The position numbers were made by a program, and so were the translations under genes. A stretch of DNA of 64,000 bases from Bacillus subtilis (GTDB lineage Bacteria > Pseudomonadota > Alphaproteobacteria > Rhizobiales > Rhizobiaceae): positions 186,001-250,000 of the forward strand of contig JAHREI010000005.1 of NCBI GenBank assembly GCA_021733665.1, read 5' to 3'. The notes under the pieces are model-generated. The model was given only the letters and a program-made list of their open reading frames with translations. It made no database searches and was not told where the DNA came from. Positions 43,298 through 51,245 of the stretch are shown here, in pieces. Within the stretch, counting starts at the first letter, position 1, and every line of letters begins with the position of its first letter.

Positions 43298-43351
43298 ATG
43301 AACCATTTTGGCATGGCGCCTTGTCTGTCCCGTAAAGGAGCAAGACAATGA
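43298..43351 (+). CDS. Possible 17-residue leader peptide coupled to the ABC ATPase gene
   Basis: The frame MNHFGMAPCLSRKGARQ starts at 43298 ten bases after an excellent GGAGG (43283-43287), and its TGA stop overlaps the ATG of the ATPase gene by the ATGA pattern. The ATPase gene also has its own site AAAGGAG at 43334-43340. A coupled leader peptide would tie ATPase translation to upstream translation. It is short, so this could be chance. Confidence 0.35.
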   Translation: MNHFGMAPCLSRKGARQ

Positions 43352-44193
43352 ATGCCCCGACCAGTGCTGTTCAATCGGAAAATACTTCTAAAACAGTTAT
43401 TGAACTTAAAGATGTCGCTATCTCTTTCAATCTGGCTAATGGCGGCCGGTATGATGCGGTAGCGGAAAGCAATCTTAAGGTTGCTGAGAATGAATTTGTT
43501 GCAATTGTCGGTCCGACAGGCTGCGGTAAATCAACATTGCTGAATGCTGTGGCAGGTTTGCTGACACCTGCAAACGGTCATGTGGAAATCGGCGGGGTAC
43601 GTCTGAGTGGCCTTAATCGTCAGGCCGGTTATCTTTTTCAGCAGGATGCTCTGATGCCGTGGAAAACGGTGCTTGAGAATGTTGCAATCGGGCTGGAAAT
43701 TACCGGTACGCCTAAGAAACAGGCACGTGAACTGGCACAAGACTGGTTGGCACGTGTTGGCCTTGCCAATTTTGGTGATCGTTATCCGCATATGTTGTCG
43801 GGTGGACAGCGTAAACGTATTGGTCTTGCGCAGGTTCTGATCCGCAATCCTAAATATTTGCTGATGGATGAGCCTTTTGGTCCGCTTGATGCGCAAACCC
43901 GCGTTATTATGGGCGATCTCTTGCTGGAGCTTTGGTCTCAGGACCGCAAAGCAGTGATGTTTGTAACGCATGATCTGGAAGAGGCAATTGCGCTTGCCGA
44001 TCGTGTGGTGATTATGTCTGCGGGACCACGCGCGCATATTATGGCCGAGTATCAAATTCCTCTGAAACGCCCGCGTGAGATTTCTGAAATCCGCTTGCAT
44101 GACCAGTTCCATGAAATTCATCGTGAAATTTGGGGAGCTTTGAAAGAAGAAGTTCTGAAAGGCTATCAGCAGACGAGCGGAGTACGCAAATGA
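43348..44193 (+). CDS. ABC transporter ATP-binding protein, nitrate/sulfonate/taurine type
   Basis: A 281-residue ATPase of the SsuB/TauB/NrtD group. Walker A is GPTGCGKST, the Q-loop LFQQDALMPWKTVLENV is typical of this group, the signature reads LSGGQRKRIGLAQ, and Walker B is LLMDEPFGPLDAQTR. The signature has Arg-Lys-Arg where Gln-Arg-Gln is more usual, but nothing essential is lost. Its TGA overlaps the permease start. AAAGGAG precedes the ATG. The imported compound is unknown; sulfonates, aromatic amides and pyrimidine precursors are typical of the group. Confidence 0.92.
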   Translation: MNAPTSAVQSENTSKTVIELKDVAISFNLANGGRYDAVAESNLKVAENEFVAIVGPTGCGKSTLLNAVAGLLTPANGHVEIGGVRLSGLNRQAGYLFQQDALMPWKTVLENVAIGLEITGTPKKQARELAQDWLARVGLANFGDRYPHMLSGGQRKRIGLAQVLIRNPKYLLMDEPFGPLDAQTRVIMGDLLLELWSQDRKAVMFVTHDLEEAIALADRVVIMSAGPRAHIMAEYQIPLKRPREISEIRLHDQFHEIHREIWGALKEEVLKGYQQTSGVRK

Positions 44194-44981
44194 ACAAGCC
44201 TCTTTTGTTTTTGGCGCAGCTCAGTGTTGCCGTATTCGTTATTCTCGTCTGGTATCTTTTCACTGAAACACATTTATTCGGCAATCCCGCGAATGCGAAA
44301 TTCTTTTTCGCGACACCGACACAAGTCGCTATCCGCATCTATAAATGGTTTGCGGAGGGGAGTATCTGGTACCATCTCGGTATTACATTGCTTGAAGCGA
44401 TGCTGGCTTTTGTCATCGGCTCTGTCGGCGGTGTGCTGATCGGTTTCTGGTTCGCACGCAAGCCGGTGGTTGCTGCGATTTTTGACCCTTATGTGAAAGC
44501 CGCCAATTCGTTGCCACGTGTGGTACTGGCACCGATTTTCATGTTGTGGCTTGGTCTCGGTATCTGGTCAAAAGTAGCACTGGGTGTGTCTTTGGTCTTT
44601 TTCATTGTGTTTTTCAACGTCTATCAGGGTGTGAAAGAGGTGAACCAGACCGTGCTTGCCAATGCACGTATGTTGGGCATGAATGAACGCCAGTTGTTGC
44701 GGAATGTTTATTTGCCTTCTGCTTTATCATGGATGTTTTCCAGTCTGCATACGGCTGTCGGTTTTGCGGTTGTCGGCGCGGTTGTCGGCGAATATCTCGG
44801 TTCGTCTGCAGGGCTTGGCTATCTCATTCATCAGGCTGAAGGCGTTTTCGATGTGACCGGTGTATTTTCCGGCATGATTGTGCTGACAGCTTTCGTGTTG
44901 CTTATCGATTGGATTGTGTCGATTGCAGAGACACGATTACTGGTCTGGAAACCTAAAATTGCCGGGCCGAACGGTGTTTAA
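44190..44981 (+). CDS. ABC transporter permease, nitrate/sulfonate/taurine type
   Basis: A 263-residue inner-membrane permease of the SsuC/TauC type, start at ATG 44190 overlapping the ATPase stop. About six hydrophobic helices are seen, with the EAA region ANARMLGMNERQLLRNVYLPSALSW and the characteristic ANSLPRVVLAPIFMLWLGLGIWSK. It is the single permease of the operon and would act as a homodimer. Confidence 0.92.
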   Translation: MNKPLLFLAQLSVAVFVILVWYLFTETHLFGNPANAKFFFATPTQVAIRIYKWFAEGSIWYHLGITLLEAMLAFVIGSVGGVLIGFWFARKPVVAAIFDPYVKAANSLPRVVLAPIFMLWLGLGIWSKVALGVSLVFFIVFFNVYQGVKEVNQTVLANARMLGMNERQLLRNVYLPSALSWMFSSLHTAVGFAVVGAVVGEYLGSSAGLGYLIHQAEGVFDVTGVFSGMIVLTAFVLLIDWIVSIAETRLLVWKPKIAGPNGV

Positions 44982-45005
44982 CAGATCAATGCAAGGAGTA
45001 TATTC

Positions 45006-46046
45006 ATGAAGATGACGCGTCGCGATTTAATGCTGGGTGCTGCCATTCTCGGGTTGACAAGCATTGCTGCACAACTCCCTGCCTATGCTCAGGATGCTGA
45101 TGCAAAGCCGGAAAAAACTGATCTGATGCTGGGTGTTGGCGGTAAACCATTGTTCTATTATCTGCCGTTGACGATTGCTGAACGTCTTGGTTTCTTTAAG
45201 GAACTGGACTTGAACGTCACAATCAATGACTTTGGCGGCGGTGCTAAGTCTTTGCAGGCACTTATCGGCGGCTCTGTTGATGTGGTGACCGGCGCTTATG
45301 AGCATACTCTGCGTATGCAGCATCGCGGTCAGGATATTAAAGCTATTTGTGAGCTTGGTCGTTTCCCAGGTATTTGTATTGCTGTTCGTACAGATCTTGC
45401 TGATGAAATCAAAACCATTGCCGATCTTAAAGGCCGCAATATTGGTGTAACTGCACCCGGCTCTTCAACATCACTGTTCCTGCAATATGCGATGATCAAA
45501 AACGGTCTTGCAGCTGATGATGCATCAATCATCGGTGTCGGCGGTGGTGCAAGTGCTGTTGCTGCGATCAAAAAGGGCGATATTGCTGCGCTGGTTCATC
45601 TTGATCCGGTTATTACCAAGCTGGAAGTTGATGGCGATGTGAAAATCCTGCTCGATACCCGTACGGAAGAAGGCACACGCGCCTTGTTTGACGGCACCAA
45701 TCCGGCAGCGATTGTCTATATGCAGCAGAGCTTTATCGATGCCAATCCGGTAACCACACAACGTGTTGTTGATGCTTTTGTCAAAGCACTTAACTGGATT
45801 CACAATGCGACACCGGATGAAGTGGCTGATGTTGTGCCGGAAGAATATTTGTTTGGGGATCGTGAGCTGTATAAAACCGGCTTTGAGAAGTCCCGCGCGA
45901 TGTATTCAGAAAAGGGGATGATCGCGGAAGATGGTTTCAAGAGCATGTATGATATGCTGAAGAAACTTGATCCTGATCTGGCCAATAGTGATCTGAAATT
46001 CTCGCAGACTTTTGATCCGCGTTTTGTGGAATATTCGAATATCTAA
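45006..46046 (+). CDS. ABC transporter substrate-binding protein, NMT1/SsuA type
   Basis: A 346-residue periplasmic binding protein of the NMT1/THI5-like SsuA group. The N-terminus MKMTRRDLMLGAAILGLTS has a twin-arginine motif followed by a hydrophobic stretch ending AYAQ, so Tat export is likely. Features include GVGGKPLFYYLPLTIAERLGFF and GGGAKSLQALIGGSVDVVTGAYEHTLRM. AAGGAGTAT precedes the ATG. Third and last gene of the operon, followed by a long hairpin. The ligand cannot be told from sequence by eye. Confidence 0.9.
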   Translation: MKMTRRDLMLGAAILGLTSIAAQLPAYAQDADAKPEKTDLMLGVGGKPLFYYLPLTIAERLGFFKELDLNVTINDFGGGAKSLQALIGGSVDVVTGAYEHTLRMQHRGQDIKAICELGRFPGICIAVRTDLADEIKTIADLKGRNIGVTAPGSSTSLFLQYAMIKNGLAADDASIIGVGGGASAVAAIKKGDIAALVHLDPVITKLEVDGDVKILLDTRTEEGTRALFDGTNPAAIVYMQQSFIDANPVTTQRVVDAFVKALNWIHNATPDEVADVVPEEYLFGDRELYKTGFEKSRAMYSEKGMIAEDGFKSMYDMLKKLDPDLANSDLKFSQTFDPRFVEYSNI

Positions 46047-46052
46047 GTAAAA

Positions 46053-46085
46053 TTTTAGTCCGGCTCCTTAAGAGCCGGACTAAAA
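46053..46085 (-). terminator. 14-bp hairpin between convergent ABC and azlD genes
   Basis: TTTTAGTCCGGCTC pairs with GAGCCGGACTAAAA around CTTAA. Read on the minus strand the stem is followed by UUUUA, which makes a good terminator for azlCD; on the plus strand the T-run is poor. Confidence 0.75.
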
Positions 46086-46094
46086 TAATTGATC

Positions 46095-46394
46095 TTATCC
46101 GATCAGATAGCGGCACAAACCTGCTGAGACAATGCCAATAATGACAGTCGGGAGCATCGAAAATCGCGTGGCTGCCAGAATTGTAATCGCCAGTGCAATC
46201 AGATCTGCAGGTCGCTCAGATACAAAATCCGGCGCGATAACCGAGATCAGAACACAACCTGGTGCGGCCTCCATGACTGCTGTTGCGCGTTTGCTCAATG
46301 TGCGGTTACGCAACAAAACATAGCCGCCAATACGGGTCAGATAGGTGACCGAAGCCATCAAAACGATGGTGAGTGCTACAATCGGGTCAATCAT
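46095..46394 (-). CDS. azlD: AzlD family branched-chain amino acid exporter subunit
   Basis: A 99-residue membrane protein of the AzlD family with three or four hydrophobic segments (IVALTIVLMASVTYLTRIGGYVLL at the N-terminus is the family signature). It overlaps the AzlC stop by four bases (ATGA), so the two are translated together and form the exporter for branched-chain amino acids and their analogues. Confidence 0.88.
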   Translation of the reverse strand: MIDPIVALTIVLMASVTYLTRIGGYVLLRNRTLSKRATAVMEAAPGCVLISVIAPDFVSERPADLIALAITILAATRFSMLPTVIIGIVSAGLCRYLIG

Positions 46395-47131
46395 TCATCA
46401 CCTGCCAGCAAATAGGCTGCGATCAGACCGGAGAGGGCGCCGGCTGCAACATACCACGCACCGGGTATTGTGAGATAAATTGTGGCGGCAACCACGAGAC
46501 TGATCAGCCATGGGCGTGCGGCAGCAAAACCTTTCCACATACCGGCAAGCAGCACCAGAAACACGGCAGGAAATGCCATGTCAAAACCATAAATCCGCAG
46601 ATCGCCCATCATCGGGCCAAAGGCACCGCCAAGTGCCGTAAATGCGACCCAAGCTCCGTAAAACGGGATTGCTACGCCCAGATAAAACGGCATGCTCAGA
46701 CCGTTCGAGATACCTTGCATCTTGCGGCGGCGAGCGTCATCCAGACTTAAAGCCCAGCTTTCATCGCACATCAAAAACAAAGCGGCTAATGCCCGGCGTT
46801 TTGACAAATGACGAATGAATGGTGCAAGCGCTGCGCCCATCAATAAATGACGGCTGTTGACCAGAAAAGTAATTGCGACGATCAGCAGAATATGGGGCGG
46901 TGACGTCCAGAGCTGGATGGCCGCAAATTCAGAGCCGCCGGCAAAATTGAGACCGGTCATAAGCGGCACTTCAAGAACCGTCAGTCCTTTTTGCGCTGCC
47001 TGTGCGCCCAGTACTAAAGCATAGGGAATAATGCCGAGCAGAACAGGAAAACCTGCCTGTGCGCCACGCCAAAACTCGGAGCGCTGCACTGTTGTATTTT
47101 CAGTCGGCGCATAAACTTGTGAAATGTCCAT
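46391..47131 (-). CDS. azlC: AzlC family branched-chain amino acid exporter subunit
   Basis: A 246-residue inner-membrane protein, starting at the ATG at 47131 (MDISQVYAPTENTT); a further ATG at 47167 would add twelve residues. The AzlC landmarks FPVLLGIIPYALVLGAQA, GSEFAAIQLWTSP, FLVNSRHLLMGAAL and FLMCDESWAL are visible with about eight helices. It makes the large subunit of the AzlCD exporter. An Lrp-family regulator is divergent, in agreement with AzlB/Lrp control of azlCD elsewhere. Confidence 0.9.
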   Translation of the reverse strand: MDISQVYAPTENTTVQRSEFWRGAQAGFPVLLGIIPYALVLGAQAAQKGLTVLEVPLMTGLNFAGGSEFAAIQLWTSPPHILLIVAITFLVNSRHLLMGAALAPFIRHLSKRRALAALFLMCDESWALSLDDARRRKMQGISNGLSMPFYLGVAIPFYGAWVAFTALGGAFGPMMGDLRIYGFDMAFPAVFLVLLAGMWKGFAAARPWLISLVVAATIYLTIPGAWYVAAGALSGLIAAYLLAGDE

Positions 47132-47269
47132 GATTTTCTGGGTATAAAAATTGATCAGGATTGGCAAAATAAACCATTATGATCGCAATTTTCTTGCTAT
47201 TATTAAATCGTTTCGGTGATGTTTGGCATCATCTGTCAAGTTTTTTGATTAATATGGAATTTAAAGCCA

Positions 47270-47728
47270 ATGAAGCTGGATGAGGTTGATAAAAAGATTC
47301 TTCGGGTGCTTCAGCAAGACGGACGCATTGCGAATAATGATTTGGCGCGGAAAGTCGGGCTTTCGCCTTCGCCTTGTTTGCGGCGGGTAAAACTGCTTGA
47401 GGAGGCAGGCGTGATCGACCGCTATGTGGCGGTTTTGAACCCGGCTAAAATCAATAAAAGCCTGACATTTTTTGCCCGTATCCGGCTGGATAAGCAGGAT
47501 GAAGAAACATTGCAGAAATTTGCGGATGAAATTTTGAAATTACCGCAAGTGCTGGAATGTTATTTTATGCTGGGCGACTACGATGCCATGATCCGCGTTG
47601 TTGCGGAGGATATTGAGGATTATCGTCGTTTTCAGTCAGAATATCTCAGCCGGATTAAAGGCGTGCAAAACCTGAAAACAGACGTTCCGAGCCAGACCGT
47701 AAAGCAGACATCAGTCATGCCTTTGTAA
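47270..47728 (+). CDS. Lrp/AsnC family regulator, likely of azlCD
   Basis: A 152-residue Lrp-type regulator: helix-turn-helix IANNDLARKVGLSPSPCLRRVKLLEE at residues about 20-45, then the RAM domain (FFARIRLDKQDEETLQKF, YFMLGDYDAMIRVVAEDIEDY). It resembles the BkdR/Lrp subgroup with a full C-terminal sensing domain. It is divergent from azlC and likely senses branched-chain amino acids to induce export. A terminator follows. Confidence 0.92.
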   Translation: MKLDEVDKKILRVLQQDGRIANNDLARKVGLSPSPCLRRVKLLEEAGVIDRYVAVLNPAKINKSLTFFARIRLDKQDEETLQKFADEILKLPQVLECYFMLGDYDAMIRVVAEDIEDYRRFQSEYLSRIKGVQNLKTDVPSQTVKQTSVMPL

Positions 47729-47745
47729 GCAGGCTGAAGGAGAGA

Positions 47746-47780
47746 CCGGTCAGGCTAAAAGCCTGACCGGACTGTTTTTT
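47746..47780 (+). terminator. Rho-independent terminator after the Lrp gene
   Basis: A perfect 10-bp stem CCGGTCAGGC/GCCTGACCGG with a TAAAA loop is followed by ACTG and six T, between convergent genes. It may act in both directions. Confidence 0.85.
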
Positions 47781-50058
47781 ATTTGCGGGCGACAGGACGA
47801 ACTAATGGCGTCACACGTCTGATGGTCACGCGGCGGTTTTCCTGCTCTGCGACTTGTGTTTTGATCTTCAGGAACCGCTCGCCATAGCCTTGCGTAACGA
47901 GGTTTTCCGCAGGGATGTCGTAAACTTCTGTCAGCAGACTTGCCACAGATTCTGCACGGCGGTCGGACAGGACAAGATTGGACTTGTCTGAGCCGACGGC
48001 ATCCGTATGCCCCTCGATAAAGAAGGTTTCCCCCGGATCTTTCGCTAATACTTTCTGCATTGCGACAGCAACTTTACGCAGGGTTTTAGCCTGAGAGAGT
48101 GAAACTTCTGCACTGCCGGTGGCAAAATGGATCGTATCGAGATCAATGCGGCGAACCTTGTCACGCAGGCGGGCAGAATGACGCACTTCATCAATGGTAT
48201 AGATACGCTCTACCGGTTCAACCGGTGGCAGGCTGAGGAAGTTATAGAAGTCACGCTCAGGATCGGTCGCCACATCAATGATATAGTCACGCACCGGAAT
48301 GGTCAGCCGCATCGGCGGCAGATCATAACCGACATCGAAGATCGCTGCGCGCGGCGTATCATTATAATCCGGTGCATAGATCATCAGATATTCATTGCCG
48401 TCGCGGTCAATGCGGGAGCGCTGCACAATATCACCGTAACGGTCATAGATTGTCACGATCTCATAGCCACCGGGACGAACAATGGTTTCACGGGTACGGC
48501 CATGCGGTAGCTGATCATAATAAGTGCGTTCAGCATCACGGCGCAGACGCGGACGGTCATCACCGCGGACGAAGAAGCGATCGCCGGTTTCCAGAATGAT
48601 ACGGTTATCAATCTGCTCAACAACTTTAACATTCGTAACGTTGGTCACATTAGTTACATTCGTAACATTGTTGATGACCGTATTATTGATCACGGTGTTG
48701 TTGTTATTGATAATATTCGTCGTATCCGGAACGACGAAAACCGGTGCTTCTTTAATGCGGGTGCCTTCTTCTTTGAGGTTGGCCTCAATTTTTTCCGGCA
48801 ACGTGGCTTTTACAGCATCAGGAATTTCAACCTGCGCAGCGGCATCAGTAACCGGTGGCGGGGTTTTGTTTTCGTCAGCAATGCGCTGTTGTTCACGCTG
48901 CTTACGACGTTCTTCACGCGATTGATTGCCGCCGGAATTATCGGCGTCTTTGTCGCTGTCCAGAATAGCTGCGCCGTTTTCTACCGGCAGCACAATGGTT
49001 TCATCGGTGCTGGCAGGATTTTTGGCAACGTCTTGTTTCTGCTCCGTTGTGCGTTCGTCGATAATCTCAGCCTTTGGTTCCGGAGCCGGATTATCAACCG
49101 GTTGTTTGACTTCCGGTTCAGGCTGCGGCTGCAGCTCTGGTTGAGGTCGTGGCGCTTCCGGCTCCGGCTGCTTCACAGGCGCAGTTTCATTGTCCTGAGG
49201 CTTTACTTCAGGTGCAGGAGCTTGCGGGGCTGGCTGTTCAGGTTGCGTTTGAGGTGCAGGCTGCTCGTCCGGCTGTGGTGCCGGTTTCTGTTCGGCAGGT
49301 GCCGCAGGCACTTCTTCTGAAGTGGCTGGTTCAGGCTGCGGAGCCGGCGTTTCTTCAGGCTTAGATTGCTCCTCGGCATCTTTCGCCTGCTTCTCAGCGG
49401 CGGCATCAATTGCTTTTTGCTGTTCTGCGGCTTCACGCTGTGCTTGTTCTTCTGCCTGTTGTTTCTGCTCTTCAGCCTGTCGGGCTGCTTCTTCCTCAGC
49501 CGCTTTTTGCTGCTCTGCAGCATGTTTGGCCTGAGCTTCTTCTGCGCGCTGCTGTTCCGCCGCGCGTTTAGCTTGTTCTTCAGCTTCTTTCTGTTGCTGG
49601 GCGGCCTGCCGTTCTGCCTCTTGCTGGGCAGCGCGTTGCTGTTCCTCGGCTGCGCGACGTGCCTCTTCCTGAGCAGCGCGTTGTTGCTCTTCCGCCTGGC
49701 GGCGTGCTTCTTCTTGCGCAGCACGTTGTTGTTCTGCGGCCTGCCGTTCTGCCTCTTGCTGGGCAGCGCGTTGCTGTTCCTCAGCTGCACGACGTGCTTC
49801 TTCCTGAGCAGCACGTTGTTGCTCTTCAGCCTGACGACGCGCTTCCTCTTCAGCAGCCCGCTGTTGTTCTGCCGCTTGTCTGGCTTGTTCTTCTGCCTGT
49901 TGCTGGCGAAGCAGCTCATCATCAGATGACTGATCGCTGTTGTCCTGCGCAAGAATTATCGGTGTTTCCTGTGCGTTTGCCGGAGCGGCTTGCATCATGA
50001 AGGATGCTGAAAATGCCGGAAGTACCACCGTTGCAAGCAGTTTAGAACGAAGACTCAT
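47779..50058 (-). CDS. OmpA-domain outer-membrane/periplasmic protein with long coiled coil
   Basis: A 759-residue envelope protein. A signal peptide (MSLRSKLLATVVLPAFSASF...ANAQ) is followed by about 190 residues of Glu/Gln/Ala/Arg-rich coiled coil, a Pro/Gln/Glu-rich spacer (about 230-340), a segment rich in Asn-Val-Thr repeats around 455-480, a beta-rich domain with RGDDRPRLRRDAERTYYD, and a C-terminal OmpA peptidoglycan-binding domain (HFATGSAEVSLSQAK, FFIEGHTDAVGSDKSNL, LSDRRAESVASLL). The family is known in Brucellaceae. It likely anchors the outer membrane to peptidoglycan, the coiled coil acting as a spacer. A 135-bp in-frame duplication lies in the coiled-coil part. AAGGAGAGGGA precedes the ATG. 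Confidence 0.88.
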   Translation of the reverse strand: MSLRSKLLATVVLPAFSASFMMQAAPANAQETPIILAQDNSDQSSDDELLRQQQAEEQARQAAEQQRAAEEEARRQAEEQQRAAQEEARRAAEEQQRAAQQEAERQAAEQQRAAQEEARRQAEEQQRAAQEEARRAAEEQQRAAQQEAERQAAQQQKEAEEQAKRAAEQQRAEEAQAKHAAEQQKAAEEEAARQAEEQKQQAEEQAQREAAEQQKAIDAAAEKQAKDAEEQSKPEETPAPQPEPATSEEVPAAPAEQKPAPQPDEQPAPQTQPEQPAPQAPAPEVKPQDNETAPVKQPEPEAPRPQPELQPQPEPEVKQPVDNPAPEPKAEIIDERTTEQKQDVAKNPASTDETIVLPVENGAAILDSDKDADNSGGNQSREERRKQREQQRIADENKTPPPVTDAAAQVEIPDAVKATLPEKIEANLKEEGTRIKEAPVFVVPDTTNIINNNNTVINNTVINNVTNVTNVTNVTNVKVVEQIDNRIILETGDRFFVRGDDRPRLRRDAERTYYDQLPHGRTRETIVRPGGYEIVTIYDRYGDIVQRSRIDRDGNEYLMIYAPDYNDTPRAAIFDVGYDLPPMRLTIPVRDYIIDVATDPERDFYNFLSLPPVEPVERIYTIDEVRHSARLRDKVRRIDLDTIHFATGSAEVSLSQAKTLRKVAVAMQKVLAKDPGETFFIEGHTDAVGSDKSNLVLSDRRAESVASLLTEVYDIPAENLVTQGYGERFLKIKTQVAEQENRRVTIRRVTPLVRPVARK
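49601..49870 (-). repeat. 135-bp tandem duplication in the OmpA-type gene
   Basis: The copies at 49601-49735 and 49736-49870 align in register with only scattered differences, and the first 47 bases are identical. It encodes two 45-residue copies of the EEARRQAEEQQRAAQ-type coiled coil. The unit is a multiple of three, so the frame and heptad pattern are preserved. Confidence 0.85.
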
Positions 50059-50358
50059 AATCCCTCTCCTTAGGAAGGCAGATATTGTATGCGTTGTATT
50101 TCATCAGTTCTGAATGAAACAACGTCTGGTACTGTCATTTGCACTACAAAATTATAGCAAATTTCGAAGGCACGCAGAAAGCGTTAGCTTAATTCTCATG
50201 AACCTTTGCTGAATGACAGCGCTTCACGATGATTATTGTGAGCAATAATCTGCGTTGAATTGTGTCGTTTTTAAATGCTTGCCTGAAATTAAAAGGCTTA
50301 TAAAAGCAGATATAAGTTTTCTCGTAAAAATACGTGCTTTTTCAATAAGGGGTCAGGG

Positions 50359-51237
50359 ATGGATCATGTCACTGCCGTGCATCAGCAACAAGGCGCAATA
50401 CAGTTGCCATGCCTTCCCTATACCTTGGAAATTACCGGCAAGGCCATCGGGGAGATCGTTGCTGCACAACAGGTAATCCCGCAAGGGACTGCAATTAATA
50501 TTGCATTTCTGGGTAATGAAAATCACGTTCAGCGTATTCATGCGGCCAAAACTATTCGTGACTGCGGCTTCGAGCCGGTGCCGATTATTTCATCACGTCG
50601 GCTTCTCTCGTTAGAAGATCGTGATCAGCTGTTAAGTGGTCTCATCAAAGAGGCCGCGCCAAAACGCTTCCTGCTTGTGGGCGGTGATCCGGCACAGCCA
50701 GCAGGGCCATTTCAGGATTCTCTCTCGCTTCTCAATAGCAAGATCGTGGAGAGCTTTGGTATCCGTCATGTTGCGATCACCGGTTATCCCGAAGGACATC
50801 CGAAGATTGATCAACAGGAGCTTTGGCGCTGTCTGAAGTGGAAGCTTGATTATCTCAGACAAGCGGAGTGTTCCGTTGAGATCACCACGCAGTTTGGTTT
50901 TGATGCTCAGGCGATTGCCCGCTGGATTGAACGGTTGCGCAGTGAAGGGATTGATACGCCGGTACGGGTCGGGATTCCGGGGCCGGCAGATGCCGCCAAA
51001 CTGCTGCGTTTTGCTAAGCAGTTTGGCGTTGTTGCTTCTGCTTCGATTATGCGTCGGTATGGTTTGTCTCTGGCTAATCTGATGCGTCGCTCTGTTGCTG
51101 ACCGTTATTGGGAAGATTTGAACGCACTGTTGTTAAAGCAGGATTTAGGGCAGGTTTATTTCCACCTCTACCCGTTTGGCGGTGTGGCGGAGAGTGTTAC
51201 ATGGATGAATGAGCAATTACGACAGCGTTCGTCTTGA
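50359..51237 (+). CDS. Methylenetetrahydrofolate reductase (MetF)-like flavoprotein
   Basis: A 292-residue protein of the methylenetetrahydrofolate reductase family. YTLEITGKA aligns with the start of MetF where the catalytic Glu lies, and FLLVGGDPAQPAGPF, IRHVAITGYPEGHPKI and ITTQFGFDAQAI are the usual flavin-barrel segments. It lacks the regulatory domain of eukaryotic enzymes. It is more divergent than standard bacterial MetF, with a short N-terminus, and such paralogues often sit with one-carbon catabolism of methylated amines. Here no such genes adjoin. A GGGGTCAGGG site precedes the ATG. Confidence 0.8.
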   Translation: MDHVTAVHQQQGAIQLPCLPYTLEITGKAIGEIVAAQQVIPQGTAINIAFLGNENHVQRIHAAKTIRDCGFEPVPIISSRRLLSLEDRDQLLSGLIKEAAPKRFLLVGGDPAQPAGPFQDSLSLLNSKIVESFGIRHVAITGYPEGHPKIDQQELWRCLKWKLDYLRQAECSVEITTQFGFDAQAIARWIERLRSEGIDTPVRVGIPGPADAAKLLRFAKQFGVVASASIMRRYGLSLANLMRRSVADRYWEDLNALLLKQDLGQVYFHLYPFGGVAESVTWMNEQLRQRSS

Positions 51238-51245
51238 TTATGGGC

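Noticed and set aside
49203-49952. Long Lys/Arg/Asn-rich and Leu/Phe-rich frames within the OmpA-type gene
   Set aside because: They are other-frame readings of the Glu/Gln/Ala-rich repeats, without ribosome sites.
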